From: a virus
IMG/VR virus record: IMGVR_UViG_3300047494_000005
Coordinates: 1-32,739 of that record
Strand: one strand, 5' to 3'
Length of the DNA: 32,739 nucleotides
Under the pieces are notes generated by a model that worked only from the letters and a program-made list of their open reading frames with translations, was not told the origin of the DNA and searched no databases. The position numbers and the translations under genes are program-made. Within the stretch, counting starts at the first letter, position 1; each line of letters begins with the position of its first letter. Positions 16,201-22,834 of the stretch are shown in pieces.

Positions 16201-17551
16201 GGTCGACTTCCTGATGAACCTCGCCAGCCGCGGGGCGTTCAACCAGGGAGCTTATACCGAGGCCATGACGGGCCATCAGGTCGACAGTGCCTATGGCGCG
16301 CTGCTCCAGAAGGCCAGCGTGCTCGGCCGCTACAGCGAGCAGTTCCCGCGCGTGCTGACGGCCATCGCATCGAAAATCCTGCACGAGGACCAGCAGGGCA
16401 AGGTGCCGAATGTGGCCGGCGGGCAGAAGATGACCCGCGAAGAGTTCGCCTACCGGAACGTGATGAACTCGCAGTTTAATTGGAACCCGGAACTGAACGC
16501 GCGCGAGACCACGCGCTCGGGCAAGTTCGGCGCCTACTCGCCACTGATCAACCAGTTCATGGGCTTCCAAATCCGCATGACGGAGAAGCTGTATCGTGAG
16601 GTCGCCACCGGCTTCGCCAACGGCAACTGGAACAGCGAAGACGCGAAGGCGTCACGCACTTGGCTCTACGGTCACGCGGCTGTCGTCACGGCGCTGGCCG
16701 GCACGCTTGGCCTGCCGATGGTTGGCGTTGCGGCTTCGGTCTACGATCGTCTGGCTGATTGGTTGGGCGACACCGACGACCATGACATCACCGCGAGCTA
16801 CCGCTCGTTCCTGGCGCACAGCTTCGGCAAGGAGTACGGCGAGGCCATCGCGCGCGGCGCGCCGCGGCTGGCGGGTCTGGACTTCGATCACCTCGGCGAG
16901 GGCACGATCGCGCCGGGCTCGAAGATGATCATGTTCGCCACAGAGAAGCGTAAACTGGAGGATGCCGAGAAGGACTGGCTGCGCAACATGGCCGGCTCCA
17001 GCATGGGCTTCCTTGCCAACACGGCCACGGGCGCACGCGACCTGATGAACGGCGACTACCTGGATGGGCTCACCAAGTTTTCCCCTGAAATTTTGAAGGG
17101 CGGCGTGGAGGCTTTCCGGCTCGGCAAATACGGCTTCGTAGATAAGAACGGTTCCAAGCTTCCAATCACCGCCAGTGCGAGCGACGTGATGATGAAGGCG
17201 CTCGGCATCGACCCGGCCAAAGAAGCCGAGTACGACGAAGAAAAGAGGGTGGCCACTGGTCTGCAAACTATGCGCCAGATGCGATCTCAGAACATTACCC
17301 GGCATCTGATGCTGGCGACAAACAGAGGGGACGAGGGCAACTTCCAGTCGTGGCAGAGCGAGGCGATGAAGTTCGCGATGGATCACCCTGGGATGGGCAA
17401 CCCCCTATCGGATTTCGGGCGTGCGATGGCGCTGCACTCTCGAAACGCTGCCGTGGCCCAAGGGTTCGGGACGCCCATTGGCGTGCAGCCTCGCGACCGC
17501 GTTGGTCAGGAGATGACCAACTTCGGCAATCTTAGGAACGGAGAAAACTGA
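10247..17551 (+). CDS. giant polyvalent virion protein with metallopeptidase domain
   Basis: At 2434 residues this occupies about 22% of the window. The N-terminus (about 98-300) is rich in Ala/Gly hydrophobic stretches that could insert in membranes. Residues about 300-1100 are largely Pro/Ala/Gln-rich, linker-like and charged. A zinc metallopeptidase-like domain (about 1140-1340) carries HEAAH (His1224, Glu1225, His1228) and a downstream LHEFVSEAF (Glu1267 and Glu1271), one Glu being a probable third metal ligand. Residues about 1640-1880 include VPYFHIGRGKG and MLPDSSLTKAYQKREGVQGF. These resemble conserved segments of large polyvalent protein-associated domains. Residues about 2078-2120 (FNWNPELNARETTRSGKFG...) and a hydrophobic stretch at about 2150-2175 end the conserved part. 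Such proteins are known from virions and conjugative elements and are thought to be ejected with DNA. The exact substrate is unknown. ATG 10247 has GGAG 6 nt upstream. Confidence 0.8.
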   Translation: MADFNDFASYFGPTPDAQPQINQPNPAFSPSGTGNWFTAGLGSGFHQALSEVGSAGEAGARAFGADSLANSARNFADAQRASAATYARPDLESGSWYDPRVLAYRLTQSVPTFAGALAGGALAAAAAPEVGAAGLVAGGLGAEEAAAAALAGTAARKSALGLVGSTLAMYPSSVGGNVQRNEDYEGDLSQTSAQHALELGVPEALVQGVGPHWLEKGVLSGFGGGLAGTAAKAFGIQAGAGAATEWAMQAMGDPNRSLADRANDIVTAGLSGGLLGGVTAGILHPFSPAHTIAKTPPMEVPTEGAPNSLQNVVDATLQPPQPGRPMPAGPGQIIADRIAQIAQRPTAADQNMQLPPAPPPSTLPQTSPLDQLAAIRAGAPIQMPPPADEAARLQQAQLDAARAARPSTRAPGTLADRLAAVQARPGGADQNIPAPPVAPGTEPYRPFAGPPGASDGQKLLAPPLLRLPAPTPTPDAPQPFDWAATRKQLQQVKGYSPALRGPFDNVDDLKNTVYQNVIKRVQAGDDDLKPWLSNAAAHLGILDEGTGEFTPEFKARAAQDMSEQLPPGVTSADNNAAPIPGPVTPTEAPAQPGTPGWKPADPVDRGAVPEAHQKRWDALDQQRRTLLGDNLSDFRIQELLDKTTALQDRLLSVTKSGDNSWRNVDRATKEIQAQVTALHTQAAVDPQPPATEKTAPANGPQPSPAASAFVGRMKKAVADPAFQPLADQFQNQLAGMTAEATGGQTKEAQAKAKRKGKVAQAPAPEAPAAAVEDASTLKERDAAQAIASGEAPASLTPEEAAAAQPDPRYPAGTTLPPREDAIERDGRLWDYRQNATPPDIEARAQQAEKAALDPRLVGSQPQDVPTAARRDFATAEDRARAARAAVEAKRPTTEAQRQAQREAYAAARGIDPEQARATTRGAKADQHTIERVNPRLVSPAEDEAEIAARAPSPTDERRAANNAALPPAVDPSLLSGFERTGRRAQADAVREAKNDTLRAKLSMIESGKRPVVPVPTKVIDQLNRAKAALDALRTQGAIVPRHEDFEGKDTQFQQRLSQHADQLNLVDRAVKLGGMEGLREVPRDFFGTDLYDEMSGHVTPQTERNLLAHATAETQLQDAAAAARGERPLVSYSEPPTQHDVDLQHIVNQTGDMKSVLGYLRENGSNSTVKMLAHKLLTGGAGGTVAMSDRAQVREGAVMKGMHFADANHTEVYDGSTMEHTLLHEAAHSAMQRAIDKRAPGTDAINSLYESLKKAGGDDYGLTNLHEFVSEAFSNPQFQQYLNSIRVTPDMSMWQRFKNGVARVLGLGDKSRSQTALDYVMDHATRMMGENVREANTDYRVQARRGGQLFSEASTQLGNAMDRALWKEVGGLVKDSVSKLGMKAREGAFAFETGDMLKWHLQEHVPSAVPFVDTQNHRTVRTDTLAKNLVRAYDQVHKLAEPSREAWARLAAHTAQRINGFKTWEEHTWLKDHPQVDALHEEWQEANRDANVIRNDPAAMKAWQDSINANEGAKYLRNLHLLNDYKAREWEGENWSGYETDPIRDYEGRTDLQDNPAAARAWGKAEQEKRLAGLAKKVNDLDTLYNSQHQTLVDDAKLPGHMQMSAAQLAKLNEDIKTTRTNRDAASSLVRDLTTLEKSNEQVPYFHIGRGKGDHFVSAHVAMDGNVPRDSAIRAISAALSQKGFKDLAIMRGMENPSIYMRVESQAQRAELAAILKRMQAEGHIDAAKPVADGLASDTNIYHSIGPQWMRQIIEGIKSTPPDYPVNTTNAQREALNTAHEQMIREQVRALMDMLPDSSLTKAYQKREGVQGFSTDMLNSYKANAVSASRGLSNVSLARELGQLSLKMKEELDSVNIKDLSPNTKTTVAQALGELVLRNKLYQQHVPSTFMDGVRRTVHAVQIGASPAYFMTLMSQIPSLTLPELAKTHGYVGSASAMARATNDAFKVMKAVWSDGKGGFHMGDDAITFGMRRDALERAGFKPDMVDFLMNLASRGAFNQGAYTEAMTGHQVDSAYGALLQKASVLGRYSEQFPRVLTAIASKILHEDQQGKVPNVAGGQKMTREEFAYRNVMNSQFNWNPELNARETTRSGKFGAYSPLINQFMGFQIRMTEKLYREVATGFANGNWNSEDAKASRTWLYGHAAVVTALAGTLGLPMVGVAASVYDRLADWLGDTDDHDITASYRSFLAHSFGKEYGEAIARGAPRLAGLDFDHLGEGTIAPGSKMIMFATEKRKLEDAEKDWLRNMAGSSMGFLANTATGARDLMNGDYLDGLTKFSPEILKGGVEAFRLGKYGFVDKNGSKLPITASASDVMMKALGIDPAKEAEYDEEKRVATGLQTMRQMRSQNITRHLMLATNRGDEGNFQSWQSEAMKFAMDHPGMGNPLSDFGRAMALHSRNAAVAQGFGTPIGVQPRDRVGQEMTNFGNLRNGEN

Positions 17552-17979
17552 TGGCCAAGGGTTCGACTTTCGATAACGACCTGCTCAAGCTGATCTTCAA
17601 TGCGACCGCCATTGCGAACATGGCGGACAACGCGGCGTCGGCTCCACTGACCAACCTCTACGTCTCGCTGCACACGGCGGACCCCGGCGCGGGCGGCAAC
17701 CAGACGACCAACGAGGCGAACTACACCAGCTACGCCCGCGTGGCCGTGGCGCGCTCGGGATCGGGCTGGACGGTCACCGGCAACAGCGTGGTGCCGGCGG
17801 CGACGATCAGCTTCCCGCAATGCACCGGTGGGACGAACACGATCACGAACTTCGCGATCGGCACGGCCAATACCGGAACGGGCAAAATCCTATATACAGG
17901 GACGGTCTCGCCCTCGATCGCTGTGGCCAGCGGCGTCACGCCGCAGTTCACGACGGCTTCGAGCGTCACCGAGAGCTAA
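17551..17979 (+). CDS. small tail-type protein of a widespread phage family (142 residues)
   Basis: The core LTNLYVSLHTADPGAGGNQT, then TSYARVAVARSGSGWTVTGN is a distinctive pattern shared by many small phage proteins annotated as tail-fibre or minor tail proteins, though their exact role is unclear. The remainder is Thr/Ser/Gly-rich beta sequence. The start ATG overlaps the TGA of the giant gene by 1 nt, with GGAG upstream. No catalytic motif or membrane segment is seen. Its position between the giant protein and the lysis pair does not narrow the role. A virion surface or tail accessory protein is the best guess. Confidence 0.6.
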   Translation: MAKGSTFDNDLLKLIFNATAIANMADNAASAPLTNLYVSLHTADPGAGGNQTTNEANYTSYARVAVARSGSGWTVTGNSVVPAATISFPQCTGGTNTITNFAIGTANTGTGKILYTGTVSPSIAVASGVTPQFTTASSVTES

Positions 17980-17985
17980 CCACGG

Positions 17986-18005
17986 AGCCCCCTTCACCGG
18001 GGGCT
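17986..18005 (+). terminator. GC hairpin before the lysis genes (weak terminator or attenuator)
   Basis: AGCCCCC (17986-17992) pairs with GGGGGCT (17999-18005) around a TTCACC loop, just after the preceding stop. The following bases (TCTCACC) hold few T residues, so read-through to the endolysin is expected. It could moderate lysis-gene expression. Confidence 0.5.
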
Positions 18006-18025
18006 TCTCACCACAGGGGTGCAGC

Positions 18026-18940
18026 ATGCAGGAGAACTACGCCAACCTGGAGGCCCGAGAACTGGTGTTCGAGGGCGGTCTGGTCAACAACCCGAAAGAC
18101 CCTGGGGGCCTCACCAACAAGGGCGTCACCCAGGCGACCTACAATTCGTGGCGTGCGCGTCAGCGTCAGCGCCCGCAGTCCGTTGCGCTCATCAGTGCTG
18201 AAGAGGTCGCGGCGATCTACAAGGGCGACTATTGGGACCGTGTCGACGGCGACGAACTTCCCGCCGGTGTCGACTTCTGCATGTTCGATGCGTCGATCAA
18301 CTCGGGCGTCGGCGGAGCAACCGAGTGGGCGCAAGCTGTCCTTGGTTTGCCCACCGATGGCGACTTCGGCCCGAAGACCCGAGCGGCGATCTTGGCGGAA
18401 GACCCCGAGGTGTTCGTCAAAGACTTCTGCTCGCGCCGGCTCGGCACGCTCAAGCGTCTCAACACCTGGGGCACGTTCGGCAACGGCTGGAGCGCTCGCA
18501 TCGCCAACGTGCAGCGCACTTCGCTGGCGATGATCCAGCAGGGCGAATTACCCGACCCGATCGCCGTCCACACGATCGGCGGCCACACCAAGGCCAAGCC
18601 CGGCGACGTGCCGGTCAACAAGACGCGCGTTGTGGCCGCCCATATCACGACGGCCGGCGGCGCGGTGGGCACTGCGGCCTCGGCTGCGGCGTCGCAAATC
18701 CAGGCGGTCAGCGACACGTTCACCTGGATCAAATACGTCTTCGGCGCGCTGACCATCGTAGGCGCTGGCGCGGGCATGATCGTCTACTTCGGCAAGACGT
18801 GGGATGATCAGGCGGCGAACGCGCAGGCCAAGGCCAAGGTCGACACAGACGCCGATCTGGCGTTGCCGCCTGTCCCTCTAACCCCGCCCGCTGCAAGCGC
18901 GGTAGGCACCAGCACTGCGGAGGCCGTCGCTCATGGTTGA
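18026..18940 (+). CDS. GH108 endolysin (muramidase) with C-terminal membrane anchor
   Basis: This 304-residue lysin should cut the glycan strands of peptidoglycan at the end of infection. The GH108 signature is clear: LVFEGGLVNNPKDPGGLTNK with the catalytic Glu at residue 16, then GVTQATYNSW. A middle segment (about 95-170; QAVLGLPTDGDFGPKTRAAI) resembles the peptidoglycan-binding domain usually paired with GH108. Residues about 235-257 (WIKYVFGALTIVGAGAGMIV) form one transmembrane helix, followed by an Ala/Pro-rich tail. ATG 18026 is chosen because the family starts close to the EGG motif, and AGGGGTG lies just upstream. In-frame codons further upstream are shadow sequence. It overlaps the next membrane gene by 8 nt. 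Confidence 0.9.
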   Translation: MQENYANLEARELVFEGGLVNNPKDPGGLTNKGVTQATYNSWRARQRQRPQSVALISAEEVAAIYKGDYWDRVDGDELPAGVDFCMFDASINSGVGGATEWAQAVLGLPTDGDFGPKTRAAILAEDPEVFVKDFCSRRLGTLKRLNTWGTFGNGWSARIANVQRTSLAMIQQGELPDPIAVHTIGGHTKAKPGDVPVNKTRVVAAHITTAGGAVGTAASAAASQIQAVSDTFTWIKYVFGALTIVGAGAGMIVYFGKTWDDQAANAQAKAKVDTDADLALPPVPLTPPAASAVGTSTAEAVAHG

Positions 18941-19325
18941 GGGCATCGTCAACTCCATTCTCAGCGGCGTCACCAGCGGGCTGTGGCACATGCTCGGCGC
19001 GATCCCGTTGAGCGTTTATCTGGTGGCGTTCGTTTCGCTGATAGCGGTGGTCTTTATCCTCCGCTACGCCACCAACTGGAAGGTCGACCTCACGGTCATG
19101 GCGGCCGTGTTCATCGTCAGTGAAATCCTCGCCGTGCGCCAGCACTGGATCAGGCTGGGGCAGAACGAGGCGAAGGTGCAGATCGCCGCAGCCGAGAAGC
19201 GGGTGGAGGACTACAAGGCCACCAACCAGCTTGTCATCGCCTGCTACGCCAAGGACAGCGAGGCGTTGATCTGGATTTGGGACCGGACGCAGGGCAAATG
19301 CGTTCGGGTTGACGGCTCTCAATAA
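18933..19325 (+). CDS. two-helix membrane protein, holin or spanin candidate
   Basis: This 130-residue protein overlaps the endolysin by 8 nt. It has two hydrophobic helices, about residues 24-43 (IPLSVYLVAFVSLIAVVFIL) and 51-68 (VDLTVMAAVFIVSEILAV). A charged helical region follows (EAKVQIAAAEKRVEDYKATN), with two Cys (104, 123) near the C-terminus. Two helices fit a class II holin. The long coiled C-terminal part also fits an inner-membrane spanin. No lipoprotein-type outer spanin is visible nested in it. GGAGG lies about 9 nt before ATG 18933. A lysis role is inferred from topology and coupling to the lysin. Confidence 0.65.
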   Translation: MVEGIVNSILSGVTSGLWHMLGAIPLSVYLVAFVSLIAVVFILRYATNWKVDLTVMAAVFIVSEILAVRQHWIRLGQNEAKVQIAAAEKRVEDYKATNQLVIACYAKDSEALIWIWDRTQGKCVRVDGSQ

Positions 19326-19339
19326 GGACGACACTGATG
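19323..19339 (+). promoter_or_regulatory. ribosome-binding/start cassette with CACTGA
   Basis: TAAGGACGACACTGATG carries AAGGA, the ACACTGAT word and ATG 19337. It starts within the preceding stop codon (TAA 19323-19325), like the 1326 copy. Confidence 0.7.
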
Positions 19340-20866
19340 GCGTTTCAGTTCCTCGATCGAGCACGACAAGCCATTACCACCGGTGGCAGCGGCAACCTCG
19401 TGCTCGGCGGGGCGCTGGCGCTCTATCAGACCTTCCAGCAGGCAGGCATCACGGCAGGAGACACGTTCCCCTACTGCATCATCGACGGCAACGCCTGGGA
19501 GATCGGCGTCGCCACGATGGTGAGCCTGACGGGGTCGGGAACTATATCGCGAACGGTCACGAAGACCAGCAACCAAAACACCACGCCGCTCAACGTCTCG
19601 ACCAAGGCGAACGTCACCGCGACCTATCGTGCGGAAGACTTGTCTGAGGTCAGCCGTCTGGACCAGTTGACCGACGTCTCGATCGACGAAGCCACGTTGA
19701 CGGACGGCTACGGACTTGTCTGGAGCGTCGCGGACGGCGCGTGGGTCGCTGCGCCGGGCGGCTCGGGCGGCAGCACCACCCTGGCCGGATTGACTGACGT
19801 CCAGTTGACGTCTCTCGGACCAAATAACGCGCTTGTCTACAACGGGACGAAGTGGGCCAACGACGCCTTGGCGGCTGTGGCGACCAGCAATCAGTATAGC
19901 GATCTCTCCGGTAAGCCTTCGTTGGCGACGGTTGCGACCACAGGCGCGTATTCGGACCTCACCGGCAAGCCTACGATCCCGACCAACGGCAGTTTCAATC
20001 TGTCGAGCCTCGGCGACGTCCTTCTCACCAGCCTCAGCACCAACCAATCACTCAAGTGGGATGGAGCGCATTGGGTCAACTACACGCCCTCGGGGGGTGG
20101 TGGATCGACCTCGATCACGATCGAACTCGCAGGGACCAGCGTCGGGACCGGCATCGACACGCTGAACTTCAGCACGAATACGTCAGTGGCCATCTCGGGC
20201 ACCACGGCGACGATCACGGCCACGGGTGGCGGCGGGGGCGGTGGAGGCCCTGGCGGTACGCCTCCCACATTCGTGCAGTTCGCTTCAGGTCACGTCACCA
20301 GCGGCTCGATCCCGAGCGTCACGTTCGGCGCGGCTCCTACGAACGGCAACATGCTGATCGCAGTTGGTTGGTCCGACAGCACCGCGCCATCCGCTAACAC
20401 GGGCTGGACATTGTTCGCCAACCCCGCGGGTTCGGGGACGTGGTATAACTACATGGCCTACAAGATCGCGGGCGCGAGCGAAAGCACGACGCAGACGCCG
20501 TTCTCGCCGGGCGGCAGCAGCAACGCCAGCGTCGGCGTATGGGAAATCAGTGGTCAGGCATCGAGCAACCCGGTTCTCGTGCAGGTGACGAATAACGGCG
20601 GCCCAACCACCATCGTGGCGAACACGCCGGCGTTTGGCGCTGGGGCCAGCACGCTATGGGTCGGCGCGATCATCTCCAACTCGGCGTCCTACTCATTCAC
20701 GAGCGTGTTCGGTCCGCATGTGACGGACGCCAATCTGACGACGGCGGGCGCGAAGGGCGCGTTCGGGCATAGCAGCAGCAGCGATGCCTGGGTCTACAGC
20801 ATCAACGGCGTTCAGTCGGGCGGCGCGACGCAGTTCGATTATGCCTTCGCGCTGATTACAGCTTGA
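19337..20866 (+). CDS. tail fibre protein 1 (receptor-binding candidate)
   Basis: This 509-residue protein probably forms a trimeric fibre. The N-terminal ~110 residues (FQFLDRARQAITTGGSGNLV, then YCIIDGNAWEIGVATMV) are a domain common at the start of phage tail fibres and presumed to attach them to the tail. The shaft contains repeats (LTDVSIDEATL, then LTDVQLTSLGPNNALVYNG; YSDLSGKPS and YSDLTGKPT), a pattern frequent in fibre shafts. After a poly-Gly linker (about residues 295-305) comes a beta-rich C-terminal domain of about 200 residues, likely the receptor-binding head. The start is fixed by the CACTGA cassette. A paralogue follows directly. No chaperone or enzyme motif is seen. Confidence 0.8.
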   Translation: MAFQFLDRARQAITTGGSGNLVLGGALALYQTFQQAGITAGDTFPYCIIDGNAWEIGVATMVSLTGSGTISRTVTKTSNQNTTPLNVSTKANVTATYRAEDLSEVSRLDQLTDVSIDEATLTDGYGLVWSVADGAWVAAPGGSGGSTTLAGLTDVQLTSLGPNNALVYNGTKWANDALAAVATSNQYSDLSGKPSLATVATTGAYSDLTGKPTIPTNGSFNLSSLGDVLLTSLSTNQSLKWDGAHWVNYTPSGGGGSTSITIELAGTSVGTGIDTLNFSTNTSVAISGTTATITATGGGGGGGGPGGTPPTFVQFASGHVTSGSIPSVTFGAAPTNGNMLIAVGWSDSTAPSANTGWTLFANPAGSGTWYNYMAYKIAGASESTTQTPFSPGGSSNASVGVWEISGQASSNPVLVQVTNNGGPTTIVANTPAFGAGASTLWVGAIISNSASYSFTSVFGPHVTDANLTTAGAKGAFGHSSSSDAWVYSINGVQSGGATQFDYAFALITA

Positions 20867-20876
20867 GGATCAGATG
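20865..20876 (+). promoter_or_regulatory. ribosome-binding/start cassette GAGGATCAGATG (second copy)
   Basis: This is identical to 7611-7622 and overlaps the stop of fibre gene 1. It places GAGG 5 nt before ATG 20874. Confidence 0.6.
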
Positions 20877-21812
20877 GCCAGCAAGTTCTTCGATAGGGTT
20901 CGCGTCTCGATCCTCAACACTGCCGGCACCAGCGATCTGACGCTCGGGGTGGCCGCTGTCGGCGCGCGCTCATTCACGGCCGCGGGGGCGCTGGACGGCG
21001 ATCAGGTGCCCTATCTGCTGGAAGACATCTCGGGCAGCGGTCAGCCGCTCGGCACGGCCTGGGAAATCGGCGTCGGCACCTTCCACAACAGTGGCACGTT
21101 CTCCCGCGACACGGTCACCTGCTCCAGCAGCGGCACGACGCGCATCAGCGCGACATCGAGCGCGGTGCTCAACTGCGTCATCCGAGGCGAGGACATCAGT
21201 GGTCTCCAGCCCGTAACGCCGTCTGCGCCGACGATCGTCCAATCAGGCTACACGTTGGTCAAGACGACGGGCACCATCACTGTTAATCTGGCAGCGCCCT
21301 GCGCCGCGGGGAACCTGTTGGCGATCATTGGCTTCGGCGGCGAGGTGCCCCCGACAGTCGGCTTCAACGCCGACGAAGTCCAGCCCTGGTCCGCTCCCGG
21401 ATCGTCCAGCCCGTCGTGGAACGTCTGGTATGGGCTGCGCGCCGCGCGCTCGGGCGACCAGAACATCACGGTCGCCATCGCTGACGCCAGCAGCGATCTG
21501 GTCGCCGCCGTCGTGGTTGAGCTTGCGGGCGTGGATTACAGCAAGCCGATCCGGTCACAGCGCGGTATTGTGACGATCGGCGGTGGCGGCCTGGACCTGT
21601 CCATCCTCGCGCCGCCGGCTTCGCTGGTGCTCGGCTTCACGGGTGGGGACAGCGGCGCGAGCGGGAACCAGACAAACGTTATCAACCAGGGCGCTAACGG
21701 TGGGGTCGTGCAGCTTGGATCGCAGACGCCCTCGAACGGATATGCGACGATGCACGGGACGAACAGCACCGGCAACGCGCAGATCGCGCTCTTGAGCTTT
21801 GGAGGCAAGTGA
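20874..21812 (+). CDS. tail fibre protein 2 (paralogue of fibre 1)
   Basis: This 312-residue protein repeats the plan of its neighbour in a shorter form. Its N-terminal ~110 residues (KFFDRVRVSILNTAGTSDLT, then GTAWEIGVGTFHNSGTFSRD, then CVIRGEDISG) align by eye with fibre 1, including WEIGV and the (R)AEDLS/RGEDIS end. The shaft repeats are missing. A C-terminal ~190-residue beta domain follows directly (IVQSGYTLVKTTGTITVNLA onward). Its layout matches fibre 1 (FVQFASGHVTSG...; later NLLAIIGFGG versus NMLIAVGWSD), suggesting that both domains are duplicated. It is probably a second adhesin sharing the same attachment site. ATG 20874 has GAGG upstream. Confidence 0.75.
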   Translation: MASKFFDRVRVSILNTAGTSDLTLGVAAVGARSFTAAGALDGDQVPYLLEDISGSGQPLGTAWEIGVGTFHNSGTFSRDTVTCSSSGTTRISATSSAVLNCVIRGEDISGLQPVTPSAPTIVQSGYTLVKTTGTITVNLAAPCAAGNLLAIIGFGGEVPPTVGFNADEVQPWSAPGSSSPSWNVWYGLRAARSGDQNITVAIADASSDLVAAVVVELAGVDYSKPIRSQRGIVTIGGGGLDLSILAPPASLVLGFTGGDSGASGNQTNVINQGANGGVVQLGSQTPSNGYATMHGTNSTGNAQIALLSFGGK

Positions 21813-22834
21813 TGGGGACGATCTGGTACGACAGCTTCGCGCCATATGTGAACGCGGCCGATCTCGCGATGAATTACACGTCGAGCAACACCGGTACGAT
21901 CCTCCCCACCGGCGGTCCGTTCGGCGATGGCGCATGGGAGATGGCCGGCGGCAACCTCGGCATCTGGCGCACGATGGCGACGCCGGTGCAGGAGCTATGG
22001 GAGAGCTTCCGCTTCAACGTCTACAACTCCGTCGCCGGGGACAACGTCCTCGCGGCTGTCGGCGTCGGCGGCGCGGGCGGCCAGAACGGTTGCGAGATGT
22101 CTGTATCGCTCGATGCAGCCGGCGGCGTGTTCAAGGTCTGGAGCGGTCTGCGCGCCACGCTGCTCGGCAGCGCTACGGTCACGCTCTCGGGCGGGTGGCA
22201 CTGGATTGATATTCGCTACAAGCACGACGCGAGCGCGGGCGTGATGGAGGTCTGGCTGGACGAGACGCGCATCATCAACGTGACGGGGGCGGACACCGCA
22301 CCACTGACGAATAGCGCTCTCACCTATTTCAGCCTCGGCGACCCCAACCAATCCTCGACCCAGCGCGCGACAGTGGCGGGGGTCATCGTGACGGACGCCA
22401 CTACGGGCCGTGTCGGCGACTGCCGCATCGAGGCGATGCCACCCACCAGTGATGCGAGCCCCAACCAAGGCACTCCGTCGACAGGCACCAACCACTACGC
22501 TGTGGTCGATGAGCCTCAGTACAACACGTCTGACTACATCACGATGCCGAACACGTCCGGCGACAAGGAGGTCTTCGGTCACGGACCGATGGTCTCGACC
22601 CCCGCCGTGGTCATCAGTGTCAAGGTGCTGACGATCAGCCAGAAGTCCGACGCCGGCTCGTTCGTGCTGGAGCCGCTGGTCATCTCGAACGGGACGGAGG
22701 GCGATGGGCCGAGCCAGCAGCTTCAGGTCTCGTGGGGGACGCAGAACGCGCTGTTCGACGTCGACCCTCATACCAGCGCGGCCTGGACCTATGCTAACGT
22801 GAACGCTTCGGACATCGGCTTTAAGGTTCCCTGA
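21812..22834 (+). CDS. lectin-like virion surface protein (340 residues)
   Basis: The start is set at ATG 21812, which overlaps the previous TGA by 1 nt and has GGAGG 6 nt upstream. A GTG three bases earlier is possible. Residues about 1-200 have the strand pattern of a concanavalin-like lectin/LamG sandwich (GWHWIDIRYKHDASAGVMEV, then WLDETRIINVTG). Residues about 200-250 (GRVGDCRIEAMPPTSDASPN, then HYAVVDEPQYNTSDYITM) match a conserved segment that follows such domains in phage structural proteins. The remaining ~90 residues form another beta domain. It probably binds host-surface glycans or decorates the tail. No hydrolase residues are recognised. Confidence 0.65.
   Translation: MGTIWYDSFAPYVNAADLAMNYTSSNTGTILPTGGPFGDGAWEMAGGNLGIWRTMATPVQELWESFRFNVYNSVAGDNVLAAVGVGGAGGQNGCEMSVSLDAAGGVFKVWSGLRATLLGSATVTLSGGWHWIDIRYKHDASAGVMEVWLDETRIINVTGADTAPLTNSALTYFSLGDPNQSSTQRATVAGVIVTDATTGRVGDCRIEAMPPTSDASPNQGTPSTGTNHYAVVDEPQYNTSDYITMPNTSGDKEVFGHGPMVSTPAVVISVKVLTISQKSDAGSFVLEPLVISNGTEGDGPSQQLQVSWGTQNALFDVDPHTSAAWTYANVNASDIGFKVP

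Noticed and set aside
12182-16570. Three long - strand frames (12182-13573, 13772-15226, 15284-16570)
   Set aside because: All are antisense to the giant gene, in the register that opens when the sense codons prefer G/C at the third position. No motifs are seen.
10247-17551. Idea that the giant protein is an N4-type virion RNA polymerase
   Set aside because: I could not find the conserved polymerase motifs of the T7/N4 class. The metallopeptidase site and polyvalent-type segments explain it better.
17828-18025. Upstream extension of the endolysin frame
   Set aside because: The extra 66 codons are an Arg/Ser-rich shadow of the preceding gene. GH108 proteins start close to the EGG motif, and a ribosome site precedes ATG 18026.
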